Shown here: piece after piece, positions 45,685 through 57,331 of the stretch | How positions within the stretch are numbered: the first letter of the stretch is position 1 | How the letters are laid out: each line of letters opens with the position of its first letter | Assembly (NCBI GenBank): GCA_002104985.1 | Contig: MCGO01000131.1 | Coordinates: 45,844-109,843 of the forward strand | Length of the DNA: 64,000 nt | Source of the DNA: Rhizoclosmatium globosum | Taxonomy: Eukaryota; Chytridiomycota; Chytridiomycetes; Chytridiales; Chytriomycetaceae | Reading direction: 5' to 3' | Program-made: the position numbers and the translations under genes | The notes under the pieces: generated by a model | Seen by the model: the letters and a program-made list of their open reading frames with translations, nothing else | The model's database searches: none | Told to the model about the DNA's origin: nothing

Positions 45685-47109
45685 ATGTTTGGGCCATTAC
45701 TGACGATCGTAACCGGAGTTCTCCTCGCGATCCTGTAAGTAACCAGCCTAATACCTATTAAACAAGCAACCAACCAATCGAGTAATCGCATCAAACAGAT
45801 ACTTCCCGGCTGAGCAGCACCTTCGTCTCAGCGGCATCTTTCCCTCTCGAACCGAAGCTGCCCTCAGAGTACTTGCAACTCAGCCAAAGACTTCAAAGTG
45901 TCGCAACATCGGATCGCAGCTCGGTCTCTCGTGCGAAACAGTCGTTGTCAACCCCGCATTTGGCATTGCGTACCTTGCCTGCGAGCCAATGACATCCCGC
46001 CTGAACTACAATCCAACTATGGGTAACCTGAAGGGAGAGTATGCGGGCCATGGAGCGGTGTACACCCTGGACTTGAAGGTATTTGGTTTCGTACTTTCAG
46101 TGTTTGTTGTCTTACGTGTCAATCTGATTCACAGACCGAGGCAATCTCAAAACTCTCCTTTTCGTCTCCGCTTCCTTCAAATCTGACAATCCTCGGTCTC
46201 AACTTTGCCCTCAAAGACAAGAACACGGCAATTCTTGCTCTCACAAACCACAACCCAAATGGAGGCCGTATCGAAACCGTCTCTCACACAAAAGGCTCAC
46301 TCACCCTGGATCCTATCGACTCTTTCAAAACAAAACAGTTTTTCGATTGGCCAAATAGTCTTGCTGTTCTTCCTGACGGCTCGTTTTATGCTACAAGTGG
46401 TCCTAAACATATCCTGGAAGTCTTCACGCCGATTCAACTTGGTTCCATTATATACTACGACGCTGAAACAAAGAAAGCAAGGTTTAAATTTTTTTCTTTG
46501 CCTTCTCCAAAAATCTGGTAACTTACTAACACACATAACACCCAAAAAACCATACCAAAAAAAAACAACAACAACAAAAGAGTCGTTGCAAAAGACATCA
46601 ACTTTGCAAACGGTCTCTCGTTCTCTCCAGATGGATCTCACCTCTACGCCGCATCCACAAACGAAGGACTCCTCATTTACAAACGCACAAACCTTGACTC
46701 GGGGGCACTCAAACTCGTTGAAAAAGTCGCTATCCCGTTTTACGCCGATAACGTCAGTGTGCACCCTAAAACCGGAGCCGTGTATGTTGCTGGACACGGT
46801 AACGCGTTCAGCTTCTTGCTTACGATGCGGGATTTTAAAGGGGAGAGTAAGAGTCCTTCGTTCGTGTCGAGGGTCGTGAATAATACTGGGGAGGATGTGT
46901 TTTATGGGCACAAGTATAAACAGGAGGTTGTGTTTGTCGGGACGGATGATATGTTTTCTACTGTTTCGCATGTTGCTGTTGATTTGGGGAGTCGCAAGAC
47001 GTTTTTGGGGGCTCTGGCTACGAAGGGGTTGGGGTTTGTGATTGGGTTTTGTAAGAGAGTGTTGTGGTTATTTTGTATGGTTGAATGCGCGATTGTATCT
47101 TGTATATAA
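45685..47109 (+). CDS. Paraoxonase/strictosidine-synthase-like six-bladed propeller protein
   Basis: Exons 45685-45734, 45799-46078, 46135-46481, 46581-47109; 401 aa. The N-terminus is a single hydrophobic segment (LLTIVTGVLLAILYFP), probably a signal anchor. Beta-propeller features: NPAFGIAYLACEP, FDWPNSLAVLPDGSFYATSG (the N-D-calcium-site strand of paraoxonases), FANGLSFSPDGSHLYAA and FYADNVSVHPKTGAVYVAGH, as in PON and strictosidine-synthase-like proteins. These are lactonases or arylesterases in animals; substrate here unknown. The C-terminal approximately 25 residues look hydrophobic and may be intron-derived. Codons switch from C- to G-ending at about 46800. Confidence 0.8.
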
Positions 47110-47172
47110 ATGGGTCTCCGTATTCTAACTGCTCTTTTTATTTCTTCATCTGCATCCTATCTTCCTCGCTAC

Positions 47173-48399
47173 TCATAATTTCGTGTGCGAGAGTTTTAGC
47201 GGTGTGGTGCTTCCTGCGCTAATCGGACTATTTGAAACGATCTCCACATCCAGTCCACGCTTTTCAATATACTTTACAAAGTTTGGATAACTAGAGTTTT
47301 TCATCTAACCCACCACAATCGAGGAAAATGGTATGAGTAAAAAAAAAGCTTATTGGCAAAAAGGCAACAATAACTCACGGTCAAATAAACTTCCTCCATA
47401 ATCGGTTTTAACACGTCTGGCTGATATTCATTATACTCCCTCACGCGCATGGCAAGTCTCTCGTACAAAGCATTTGAAACGTTTAGTTCCGAGTCCCCAC
47501 CCACAGTGAAAAACTTTGAAAGAATGTGTTCAAGGAACTGACGCTTTTGGTCGCTTGTCTCAAGACGGTTTTCAGTGAGTGATTTCGTGGATCCTGTGAG
47601 CGACCAGACGGACGATGTCATGTTTGCTAATGAGCCGAGACTTGCCATTACGCTCTTTGAGCCGCTTGTTGTATTGGATTGGGAGAGGGTTGATGGTTCT
47701 TTTAGTTTTGAGGGGGCGAGGAGGAGGGTTGTCATTGTTGGTTTTGCTGATGGGGCGGTAGGTGCTTCTTGATCGAGTTTGAAGGATTCCGTTGCTGCAA
47801 AAAATTGATATTGTGTTAGAATACAGGAATGGGGAATTTGTATATTTTGAAGTGGAGGTGGGGTACGGACCTGGTAACTGTTTACTGCTGAAGGACTTTG
47901 ATCGTGACATTCCAAAGTCGTTTGATTTCACGCGTGCAATTCGGGGAGCTGGTTGGTTTCCCCCTCCATTACCGCTACCTTGGACAAACAGACTGCTGTC
48001 GGTCTTTGGGCCCATGGTTGACGCAGTTGCATCTTCCACCTTCAAAGAGTCCACGCTGTTCAACAAGTCCTTGAAAGAATAACTCAAACTATTTCCATGC
48101 TTCCCACTAAAAATAATCGCAGAAGTGGGTCGTTGGTTTGGACTGCGACTTCCTGTTGGTGTGGATGATGCTGACAATCCCTCCTTGTGTACAAGAGTGG
48201 GAAGTGGTGGAACGTTTGGAAGCGCGGGTTCAGGCACGTAGCTCCTTCTGTAGCTTAAACATGTCTCCCAAAAGTCGAGGTTCTCGCTGGCGTACTCGAT
48301 GGTAGAGAGGTAGTTTCGAAACGCGTCCAGGGAATATGGTGGGCCAACTTCATCGCGTAGGACACTTGCTAACGTGATCTTTCGACCCGGAGCAGTCAT
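47173..48399 (-). CDS. RGS-domain protein with the domain split by a long insert
   Basis: Exons 48399-47871, 47794-47379, 47304-47173; 358 aa. The start of an RGS fold is clear near the N-terminus (FRNYLSTIEYASENLDFWE) and its end near the C-terminus (IMEEVYLTMKNSSYPNFVKY). Between them lie about 230 residues, largely Ser/Thr/Pro-rich and low in predicted structure, where a typical RGS domain needs under 100. RGS domains speed GTP hydrolysis by G-alpha proteins. The split layout resembles fungal RGS-like proteins with inserted linkers; whether it folds as a working GAP is uncertain. Convergent with the paraoxonase-like gene, 63 bp between stops. Confidence 0.75.
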
Positions 48400-48476
48400 T
48401 GTTTTTGGAAAGAAGGGCAGATTTTCGCAGTTGTTTCACCGAAACCCCACACTTGAACAAGAAACAATGGGATTTT

Positions 48477-49485
48477 TTAATTTATTTTGAGTGGTCCGTT
48501 TTTCGAAGGTGTAGAAGAAATCGAAGGCGGTGTACGTGATCCTGCTGAAGCTGCGGGGGTAGTTCCTCCACTCGTATCATCATTCTCTTGCAGATCCCCA
48601 TTCAACCCAAACAGCTCCCAATCCTGTTCAGAAACACTCTCCAAGAATAAATCTGCATCGTCTCCGTCATCGTCTTGGTCAGCGAAATACGGATTAAATA
48701 TTCCCAAGTCTTCACGGTTCGTGAATGTAGCTTGCCGTGTTGCGGTTTGGATAAAGTCTGAGAATGGATCCAAAGTCTCATCGATTCGCTCCACTTGTGT
48801 CTCTGCCGCTGCCGTTTCCGTCCGATGACTTGAATTCCAAGTGCCAGTCAGGACCTCCTCATTCTCATCACTTGATTCCAACAACTCCTCTTCAACACGC
48901 ATCTTCTTGCTCCTTCCCCCACTCCCAACCCCTCCAACCCCTCCACTATCAACCTCAACATCACTCCTCCTCCGCACATTCTTCTTTTTCTTTGCCGGAC
49001 GTCCCGAAACAGCCTTCCCTTTCTCACCTCCTTCACAAGCACCACCAGCCAATCCATCCATCTTCAACCGCACACGATCGTCATCAAACCGCTTCTGCAT
49101 CTACTTTGTTTTTTTGCTCGCATGTGAGAATTTGTTGGTAGAAAAGGGGAGGAAAAGGGTGTAGACTCACTTCAACCCATTCGTCACGTCCAAGTCTTCT
49201 CCACCGTGCTGGGTCTTGGTCTCGCATCGTTTCACGGATTTTGATTTCATCGCGTTGCTGGAGAATATACAAATGGTTGTCAGGTATTAAATAGGGAAAT
49301 TCTTGGGGTTAACGAACCAAACTACGCAAGAGTGTGCATAGGGACTTGTGTTGCATCGAAAGGGAAGACGTGTGTGCAAGGGTTTCTTCAGTTAGTTGTT
49401 TGAGTGCTGCTAGTGGGACTGGTGTTTCAGATGATCCAGAAGTAGGTCCACTGTAAGGCGTGGGTAATGGTGGAAGTGACCGCAT
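48477..49485 (-). CDS. Unrecognised acidic, probably nuclear protein
   Basis: Exons 49485-49318, 49257-49171, 49100-48477; 292 aa. Start chosen at MRSLPPLPTP; the frame is also open to an upstream ATG at 49527. The middle has a charged helix (DEIKIRETMRDQDPARWRRL...DEWVE). The third exon has a basic cluster (RPAKKKKNVRRR) that looks like a nuclear localisation signal, then acidic tracts (ESSDENEE, DQDDDGDDADLFLE) and a Ser/Thr/Pro-rich tail. I recognise no domain. A chromatin or transcription role is possible from composition only. Confidence 0.6.
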
Positions 49486-49763
49486 CGTTTTCTGAATGAG
49501 AGTAACTATAAAATAAAGCAGCATCAATCATTCATTATTATTGGGAATAACGAGATAAATCTTTACAGAACACAAAAGAAAAAAAACAAGCAATAAAAGA
49601 AAAGAAAACAATAAACTGAAAAACAAGAACAAAAAAAAAACAACCCAATGAGAACTTCAAAATGCGTGCGCCAAAAAAACAACATCTTCCCTAATGCCCT
49701 TCATAATAAACATTTGTTCTTTTCATCAAACTCCATCTCCATCATCATTCATCTTCCTTAGTT

Positions 49764-52587
49764 TTAAGCTTGACCGTTCCAGTACTGGTTGCTGTTTTGG
49801 CGTCCGTAGCTCTGGTATGGCTGCTGGTGCTGCTGGTAGGCTGGGTAACCCTGGTAACCACTTTGGTTGCCCAAACCACCGAGCTGTTGTTGCTGGTTGT
49901 AGTAAGAGGACGCATTCATGCCTCCAACAGCTGGGTTTCCACCCGCAAGCTGGCCTTGTGGGTTTCCTGGGCCTCCGTATCCTCCGCGAGTTTGACGGTT
50001 GGCTGGAACGTTTTGTTGGCCTTGCTTGTTGGCACCTTGGGCTCCAGCGCCAACTTGGCTCTGTCCCTGCTGGTTCTGTGGAGCACCACCCTGCTGTTGA
50101 GCACCTGGCTGTTGCTGTTGACCGGCAGATTGTTGGCCAGGCTGTTGCTGTTGCTGTGGTTGCTGTTGCTGCTGACCACCAATTCCAAAGCCTTGGAACT
50201 GCTGCTGCTGGAATCCACCGTAGGTGTTCTTTCCGTAGTCACCAGAGAGCATTCCACCCAATCCTGGAGCTCCAGTTGCCATGTCGTCATACATACCACT
50301 TTGGTGGTACAAGTGAGGAGCACCGTAAGATCCGTATCCTCCAACATTGCTTTGGTTTCCAGCGGTCATTCCTCCAATGCTGGCTGGAGACTGCTTTCCA
50401 GCAGTGGCAGCGTTTCCAGCAACAGCGCCAGCTGCACCCGCACCGACACTTCCAGCAACTCCCGCAGCTGGGTTAGCGACTCCAGCAGCTCCGGCTTGGT
50501 TGGGGTATGGCTGGTACATGTTCTTGTTGACGAAAGGCTGTCCGTAGCCAGAGTTAGGGTAACCCATGTTTTGGTATTGGTTGACGTAGTATGGGTGGTA
50601 GAATCCGTATGGGATTGGGTATCCACCGGCCTGCTGCTGCTGTTGAGGGCCGGCATTTTGTTGACCTGGCTGGCCTGGGGCACCTGGCTGTGCGCTCTGA
50701 GTTTGAGCGGCAGCTGGGGTTTGGCCAGCTGGGACAAAGTCGTTGACGCCGTACTTTTGGATTGGCTGACCGTAAGCTGGGTCGTTGTAGTAACCCTAGG
50801 CACAAAAGCATTAGTTTGAAAATCGGGAGGATAGAACTGTCGTACCATCATACGCTGCTGGTCGTTTCCGTAACCATTTCCGTAGTCCATTGGAAGTCCT
50901 CCCAACTGCATACCGAATCCAGATGGAATCTGTTGCTGCATCTGTGGAGGAATCTGTGGAATTCTTTGCTGCAAGCCTGGAGCACCAACGTGAGGCTGCT
51001 GCTGAAGTGGCTGCTGCTGTTGCTGCTGCTGAAGTTGTTGCTGAGCAGATGGCTGAGCAGCTGGAGTAGCTGGCTTCTCCTCCTTCAACTCCGCGGCTGG
51101 CTCTTCACTGGCAAACTGACCGAATCGGAGTCCGCTAGTGGTTGGAGCAACAGTGCTAGGCATGATGACAGGAGCATCCTGGTTCAGCTTACGGGCTGGA
51201 GCAGCGGATCGTGGTGGTTGCTGTTGTTTTTGAGCAAGACCTGGTGGTCCTCCAGCAGCGGCAGCTGACTCAATAACAGATGGAATTTCTTCGGGCTGTT
51301 CGTGGTGAACAGGTGCTGGTGAAACGGATCGGAATTGCTGTTGTGTTGGTTCAGGGGACTTTGCACGGACTGGTTGGATTGGAGATGCAATGTGTTGAGG
51401 GGATGGAGGAGCTTGCTTTGCAGGACTGGCAGATCGTGGGGATGGAGATGGCTTTGGTGCCAGAGTAGCGGCTGCCATAGCATCAGTGATTTCTTTTGTT
51501 GGTGGGGTTGGTTTGAAGGTGCTCTTTTGAACGACAGGGGATGACTTTGGCTTTTCGACAACAGGAGCTGGTGGTGGAGGATCAGGACTAAAAGAGGAGT
51601 GAAAAGTGAGCATAAATGATTTAGGTTGAATTTGGGGCTACGAACCCCTTCACAAGTTGGGCCCATGATTTGCCTGCTGGTGCTGTTGACTTTTGTTGAG
51701 GAGCAGCGGCAACAGGAGCAGCAGGCTTTGGCTTTGAAGCTGGAGCAGCTGTCTTTGCTGGTGAAGAGTGCACTGGAGCTGGAGCTGGAGTCTCAGACTC
51801 AGCCCATTCATCACCACCCTCAACGGCGGCGGCAGCAGCAGGTTCAGCAGGTTGGTATGAGGCTTCTCCCCATTTAACATGTTTGGCTTCTGTTTGCTCT
51901 GCGGCAGCTGCAGTCTCGAATCCGTTTTGAGCACGTGGGGCCCGTGGGAAGGCTAATATTTAACTATGAGTAAAGAACGTAGATCAATTGGATAGATGGA
52001 CAAACCAGAGACAGTTGCTCCACCACGTCCTCCGCGTGGTCCTCCACGTCCACCTCGGCGACCAGCTGAGGGTAAAAAGTGTTAAGGTCGAACTGTGTGG
52101 GTATGTGAGCAACGTACATCCTCGTGTGGAGTCTTCGTGGTTTCCAGTTGGGTACGATCGTGGCTCACGTGCAGCAGGTACGGCAGCGGATGTATCAAAG
52201 CTTCCCTTTCCAGGCTTTACTGTCTTTTTCGACTTCTTTGAGACTTCACCCCATTTGCTTGCAGTGCCTAGAAGATACTAGCTTAGAGCATTGCTCTTGT
52301 ACGATAGGGGAGCCAACCGTACCTTCCATAATCCTGTTGATGGCCAGATCCACGTCACCATGCACTTCCTCCAGGTTTGTCAACAGATCGCTCTCAGTCC
52401 ATTCGGCTGAAAACAGTTCCAATAGAGTGCGGAGTTCTGATGGATATTGTTTCTTCAGAGCAAGCAGAGATGCATCCAGCTGTGTAGAAGACTGCTTTTG
52501 GGATGTGGGAGCGGCTGCCCATTCATCGTCCTGTGAATCTGTGCTATATTGCTGTTGCTGCGCCCCTTTTGAGATGCCTCGTGACAT
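49764..52587 (-). CDS. Def1/UBAP2-like protein: CUE-type domain, RGG box, long Q/P/A-rich tail
   Basis: Exons 52587-52323, 52267-52118, 52065-52006, 51952-51646, 51587-50846, 50795-49764; 851 aa. The N-terminus carries a CUE-like ubiquitin-binding segment (LLELFSAEWTESDLLTNLEE then VDLAINRIMEG), as in yeast Def1, which drives ubiquitin-dependent removal of stalled RNA polymerase II, and in human UBAP2/UBAP2L. A short RGG cluster follows (exon 3, residues about 140-160), then two conserved-looking short motifs (GEASYQPAEP, KSWAQLVK) and GLRFGQFASEE, similar to the QFG motif of UBAP2. The last 500 residues are rich in Gln, Pro, Ala, Gly and Tyr, prion-like in composition. Poly-Q tracts are encoded by mixed CAA/CAG. 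Confidence 0.75.
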
Positions 52588-53525
52588 GGCTATTTATGTG
52601 TAAAATCTGGCGTGGATTTAAAGAGGTTAAATACGGATTAAAAGTTGGGTGTTTGGTTTGGTTTGGTTTGGTTGGAGGGTGGCTGTCCACGGACTCAAAA
52701 ACGAAAACACTGGCGCACCACCACCACTGGAGCACTGCTAGGAGCCATAGCAGATACTAGGGCTGGCTTAGAGACAGCGCACCGAGGGTGTACATGCGTT
52801 CAAGGCCCAGCACAGACACTCCGCAGCTTGACTTAGCCCCAAAATGAAACTAAACAATTCATTCCTAGGAGCGTCACTGCCGCCCGTCTCTCATAGGGTT
52901 AGGGAGTTATACACGCGATCCGGACCCGTCTTCACGATGCGTTCGAGGTGGTGGTGAGGTGGTGGGTGGGTGGGTGCTGGATGAAGGGGGGCGAAGGAGG
53001 CGCTGGCAAAGCGAGACAACTCACCAAAGATTTTGTGAGAGAAGAAAAGAGAAAAGGAGGATGGTGCAATATTGCACTGGTTACTGGTTGGGACGTGTTC
53101 CTAGTGGCTCTTTCATTACGAGTTAGTAGTTTATGCGTCGATGGTGTATGGTATTGGTGGGATCTTGTCTGCTTTTTGTGCCATGTCAATCCCCCATCCT
53201 TCTCCTTTCTTACCACTCAAATCCATTGCGGTCTGTAAGTTTATTCATGACTATATCAGTTTATATGGAAGCAAATGGGCAATTGGCTATCATATTCCTG
53301 TTTGATGCCTACTCGAGAGCAATCTATATGGTGAGATCTTTCTCCCATGTCTTCACACGCAAAGTGCCGGCGGAGAATGTGGCATCGACTTTCACAAAGT
53401 AATCTATCACGAATAGAGGCCCTATCGAACATGGCCTTCACTTCAAGATACGTTCAATCGTAATCCACCAGCTTTTAAAATGATTGGCTTATTTAAAGTT
53501 GCGATATAAGAACTCAAACAATATA
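52588..53525. other. Gene-poor region upstream of the Def1-like gene
   Basis: No convincing coding region: short frames on both strands lack family resemblance and have no matching splice structure. The stretch includes GT-rich simple sequence (around 52645-52680 and 52950-52975) and a telomere-repeat-like ATAGGGTTAGGG at about 52892-52903. I saw no tRNA-like cloverleaf. Confidence 0.5.
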
Positions 53526-53867
53526 TTAATGCAATAAAGGTTTGCGAGAACGCGTAAGAAGAGAACGCAAGTAGAACGGAAAAAGAACAAATGTATAGAA
53601 CAGCGGAAGTCCAACAAACCAATAAGAAGAAAGTAGAGACCAAGCAATCCAGCCCTCCAAGAAAGGAATCAATAAACCAAAAAGTGGTCTGGCCCTCGCG
53701 TGTCTTTCAATATTTTGTAAAAATTCAAATGTCAAGTGCTTGGCTGGGGCGAAAGCAAACAAAGGAAGCAAAAAGGTCCCGACCCGTCCCAAGGAAAAAA
53801 AAACTACAAAAAGGACCAGCAATTCCTTGTTCAACCCTCCAGCAAACAACAGCAACTTCAACTTCAA
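53526..53867 (-). CDS. Possible small membrane protein (low confidence)
   Basis: A 113-residue open frame on the minus strand with hydrophobic segments: LLVLFVVFFSLGRVGTFLLP, LFGLLIPFLEGWIAWSLLSS and WFVGLPLFYTFVLFPFYL, and a basic end. The amphipathic linker FLQNIERHARARP between them looks protein-like and no stop interrupts it. No family recognised, and it may be the last exon of a larger gene or chance in an AT-rich intergenic stretch. Confidence 0.3.
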   Translation of the reverse strand: MKLKLLLFAGGLNKELLVLFVVFFSLGRVGTFLLPLFAFAPAKHLTFEFLQNIERHARARPLFGLLIPFLEGWIAWSLLSSYWFVGLPLFYTFVLFPFYLRSLLTRSRKPLLH

Positions 53868-54531
53868 AACTACCTCTCCTTCCTTACCTTGTGCCTACGT
53901 ACCTAGTACCGCATGTGTTGGCGGTACCTCTTAATACAGTGGATGCTTGGATGCATGCCTACCCTCGTGACAACCTCCTTGCCGCATTCGCATGGATTCA
54001 TTGAGCCCTTACCCATGAACAAAGCCCTTCTACCCTCGATACCTTAACCTCCTTATTACTTCACATTCACCATGTTCAGGGGATTTGAGTATATGAAATC
54101 TTTTGATGCTGCACCTGGATCGGTCTTTATCTCGCGTATTGACAATCCAACAAATCAAAACATTACATGTATTCACTCCCTCTGCCACATGGCTATCCTG
54201 TGTGCCTTCCTATACCTTATCTCTCCCTTCCTTTATCGTGACGGCATTGCTTGGCCTTGGCTTTGTAATCATGTTTAATATTGAATCATTCTTGTTCAGG
54301 GGAATATGAATGTTGAAACTTCTGTAAACCTATCGTAGGTATAAGGGAACTTTCAACAATTCATTTCCTCCTGCCCAAATATTGATGCACTTTTATATTC
54401 TTTTCTTAAATAAATAGCTTACACATGACAATTTCGTTGATTATTAATGCGGAGTTCTGATAAACAAACTGAGGCGTCATTACTTGAATATTAACAGTAT
54501 TGTAAATAAACTTACTTTATTTCTCTGTGAA
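53868..54531. other. Intergenic stretch without recognisable gene
   Basis: No coding potential I can support on either strand. Contains two loosely similar segments beginning TGTTCAGGGGA at about 54073 and 54293, both followed by TATGAA-type sequence. Upstream half is CCTT-rich, downstream half AT-rich; it presumably includes the promoter of the CLEC16A-like gene. Confidence 0.5.
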
Positions 54532-57262
54532 ATGGACTGGCTGGATCCAGCATTTGGAGCAGCACAGGCTCTCCTTGAAGCAACCACAACTCCGACTTCA
54601 GCAACTTCGCCGTCTTTCCCTCCAAATCCAATCATAAAACGAAAGGAAGGCATCCAAATAGTTCGCACTTCGCATACAACTCTTACTACAGCCACAGCAC
54701 TGATTGCATCACTCCACCTGGATGCAATCAATGCAAATCGAAAGGTGCCTGATGCAAAGCGGAGGAAACAGGTGAGATCCTTCTAGGCTCAGCAGCTTAT
54801 CTTTATTACTAGCTCAACTAACTCAACATGCTTCCATCAAGTGGGACGCCATAGCCTCCGACACAAATGCCGCCCTAAACCAACTGGGCCAAACTCTCGT
54901 TGAATGCGATTCAATGGATATCAGCGATGTCTTTGACGTCTTCTTTGAACTCAAAACGCATCTTGTGATTCTGACCTTGATCCCTGCCTCAAACTCACAC
55001 CTCATTCCAATCATACACCAACTCACATCGTCCATCCTAAAGTTCTTTAATCTGCTTTCGGAAAATATCGAGAAGGACTATATCCTCTTTCTACTGTTTT
55101 CAAACAATTACGTGAACGACTTGATATCCCTTCCTGGATTTGGTTTCCGCCATTCAGAGTCTCTGGGGACGGCAGACGGATCCGACGAGGGATTTAATTA
55201 CTTTGTAACGCTCCTCAAAAATCTGTCGAATAAGTTGAACAGGAACTCAATCAATTTCTTTTTGAATGAGCATTTGGAGGATTTCCCGTTGTTCACGGAA
55301 GCGTTGGCTCTGTTTTCGTCGGATGAGAGGATGGTGCGGATTGCGGCGAGGACTGTTACGCTTAACATCTTCAAGGTGAATGATAAGAGTGCGCTGGAGT
55401 TTCTGGAGAATACTGTTGACGCGTATACGAAGCTATGTGAGTCCTTACGTATATACTTGGCAGATAATTGAATTGGTTGGTACCTCAAAATAGCACGGGT
55501 TTGGGAGAAAGAGGTTTCTGCAATTGAAAAGTCGATTCTGTTGAATAACAAGTCCATCCTTCCGAAACTCGAATCTGACATTGACGACTGTGTTGACACG
55601 CTATTGTATTTCGAAGACGTGTTTGCGTTGGAGATTCCCAAAGTTTGCGATGGCCTTGTGGCGGCCTTGGTGAATGGGCCAATCCAAACATTGACAAATT
55701 CGTTGTCTTCAAGTGACGCCTTGGAAACACAAGTATGTGCCCATCGTTGTTTTTTTGAGTCTATAAGTAACGTTCTTAAACCTCTAAACTAAACAAAAGT
55801 CCGCATCCGTCTTCTTCCTCGCCCAACTCTTCACCCACACAACATACACTCCACTCCTCGATGCAACAACAGACCTCCTCTTTTCAACCACCATCAAGCC
55901 TCACATTCTCCAATCCCTTAACACGAAACCGTTATCTCCTTCCGGTTCAACAATCTTACCTTCAGACGCGCCTGTATCGCTTTGCGTCGCGTTACTCGCC
56001 TCTATTGTAAATAACCGATATATAAGCGTGGATGTATTGAAACGATGCAATATCTGTCCGCGGCAGACGCTGAAAACACGGATGTTGGTTGATTCGTTGG
56101 TTGCTGGAACGACGACGACGCCGACTGGGTCTTTGAGTGGATTGTCGACTTTGAGTTCGGGAGTTGAGGGGCTGAAAGGGGAGGCTGGTGGGAGTCGGTA
56201 TGATGAGGCTCTTGTTGGGTGCTTGATTGAGGTGTTGGGATCAACGGCTGGGATTCGGCCAGTTTGTTTGGAGCTAACTGTGTGGTTATTGGGGATGTTG
56301 GTTGGTGTCCAGGCGGGGAAGAAGGGGTTTTGTTGGATGGGGAGTGTTTGGATATGCTTCTGGTAAGTTTTTCTTTGTTGTAGCTTTGAGGGTTCTTATT
56401 CGCGATACAGAAGTTCCATGAAAAGTGGAGGAATATGATTGTTGCGTTGGTGAATGATGGAGTTGATTTGGTTGTGGATTTGTTGGAGTATGAAACGAAT
56501 CAAGTTGTTCCACTGGATGTTCCGCGCATACTTCAGGATACGCGATTACTGATACCAAGGAATTCAAGTACTCCAAAACAGCCTTTGTCCACCAGTTTTG
56601 CGAATGAAGTTCGGGATATGAGTTTTCTCGTTCGGATATGGAAGCTCACGTCTCAATGTCTCGTCAAGCTCGGAATCCCTGATAAATATAATACACCCAC
56701 GCGAATACAGAAAGTCGAATTTGATCCGAATGCCAAGGTTATTAATTTAGGTATGTTCTTCATTTTGATTGGTGTATGGTTGCGACAGCCAGAAGCTGAC
56801 GTTCACATAAAAAAAGATTCGTTCTCAACGCAGCCATGCATAATCCAACAAGACAAACATCCTCAAGTGAACGGATACTTTGTGTTTGATGCCACGACAT
56901 TTCTTCTCACAGTCCCCGACCCACTCGCGCCCGGAAAAGCCAAAGTCACACTTTCAAAACCTCTTCAATCCGTTACGGCCATTTTATCCGACACGTCTCC
57001 ATCAACTCTCGAAATTCACTACCAGTCACTTGTATTTGCCGATACAAAGAAACGTGGCTCCATGTTTTTTTGGGGGGTTAATGAGGGTGGATACGACGTT
57101 GTGTGGCAGGATGAAACAACATGGGGGAATGTGAAGTTGGTTTTCCGAGGATCTGTGGATTCAGTTGTTGTAGGTCGGGGGGCAGTGTATCAGCATATTG
57201 AGAAGGGGAAAGTAGAGTTATTGGAGTCACGAAGGAGAGAGTGGCTGGAATGTCTCAAATAA
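54532..57262 (+). CDS. CLEC16A/Ema-like endosomal protein (apparent frameshift)
   Basis: Exons 54532-54771, 54842-55436, 55494-55732, 55800-56362, 56411-57262; about 829 aa. The FPL domain of CLEC16A is recognisable: FNYFVTLLKNLSNKLNRNSI, FFLNEHLEDFPLFTEAL and ERMVRIAARTVTLNIFKV, followed by DDCVDTLLYFEDVF. CLEC16A, Drosophila Ema and plant GFS9 act in endosomal and autophagy traffic. In exon 4 the frame must shift: ...LVGVQAG continues best as EEGVLLDGECLDMLLKFHEK in the next frame, which needs one extra G in the GGGG run at 56315-56318 and then joins exon 5 in phase. Without it, splicing yields a stop. Confidence 0.8.
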
Positions 57263-57331
57263 TAAAGTATTAATATTGAAACAAGTCCCATCTCCAAAGG
57301 AACGAGACCACAGAAAAAAAGAAAGAAAGCA

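Noticed and set aside
49694..50819. Long open frames on the plus strand opposite the Def1-like Q-rich tail
   Set aside because: They are antisense shadows of Gln/Gly/Tyr-rich repeats, giving Leu/Val/Ser-rich nonsense without family resemblance.
56752..56789. Possible intron in the CLEC16A-like last exon (GTATGT...GACAG)
   Set aside because: Length and phase would break the frame on removal, while the unspliced frame stays open to the stop.
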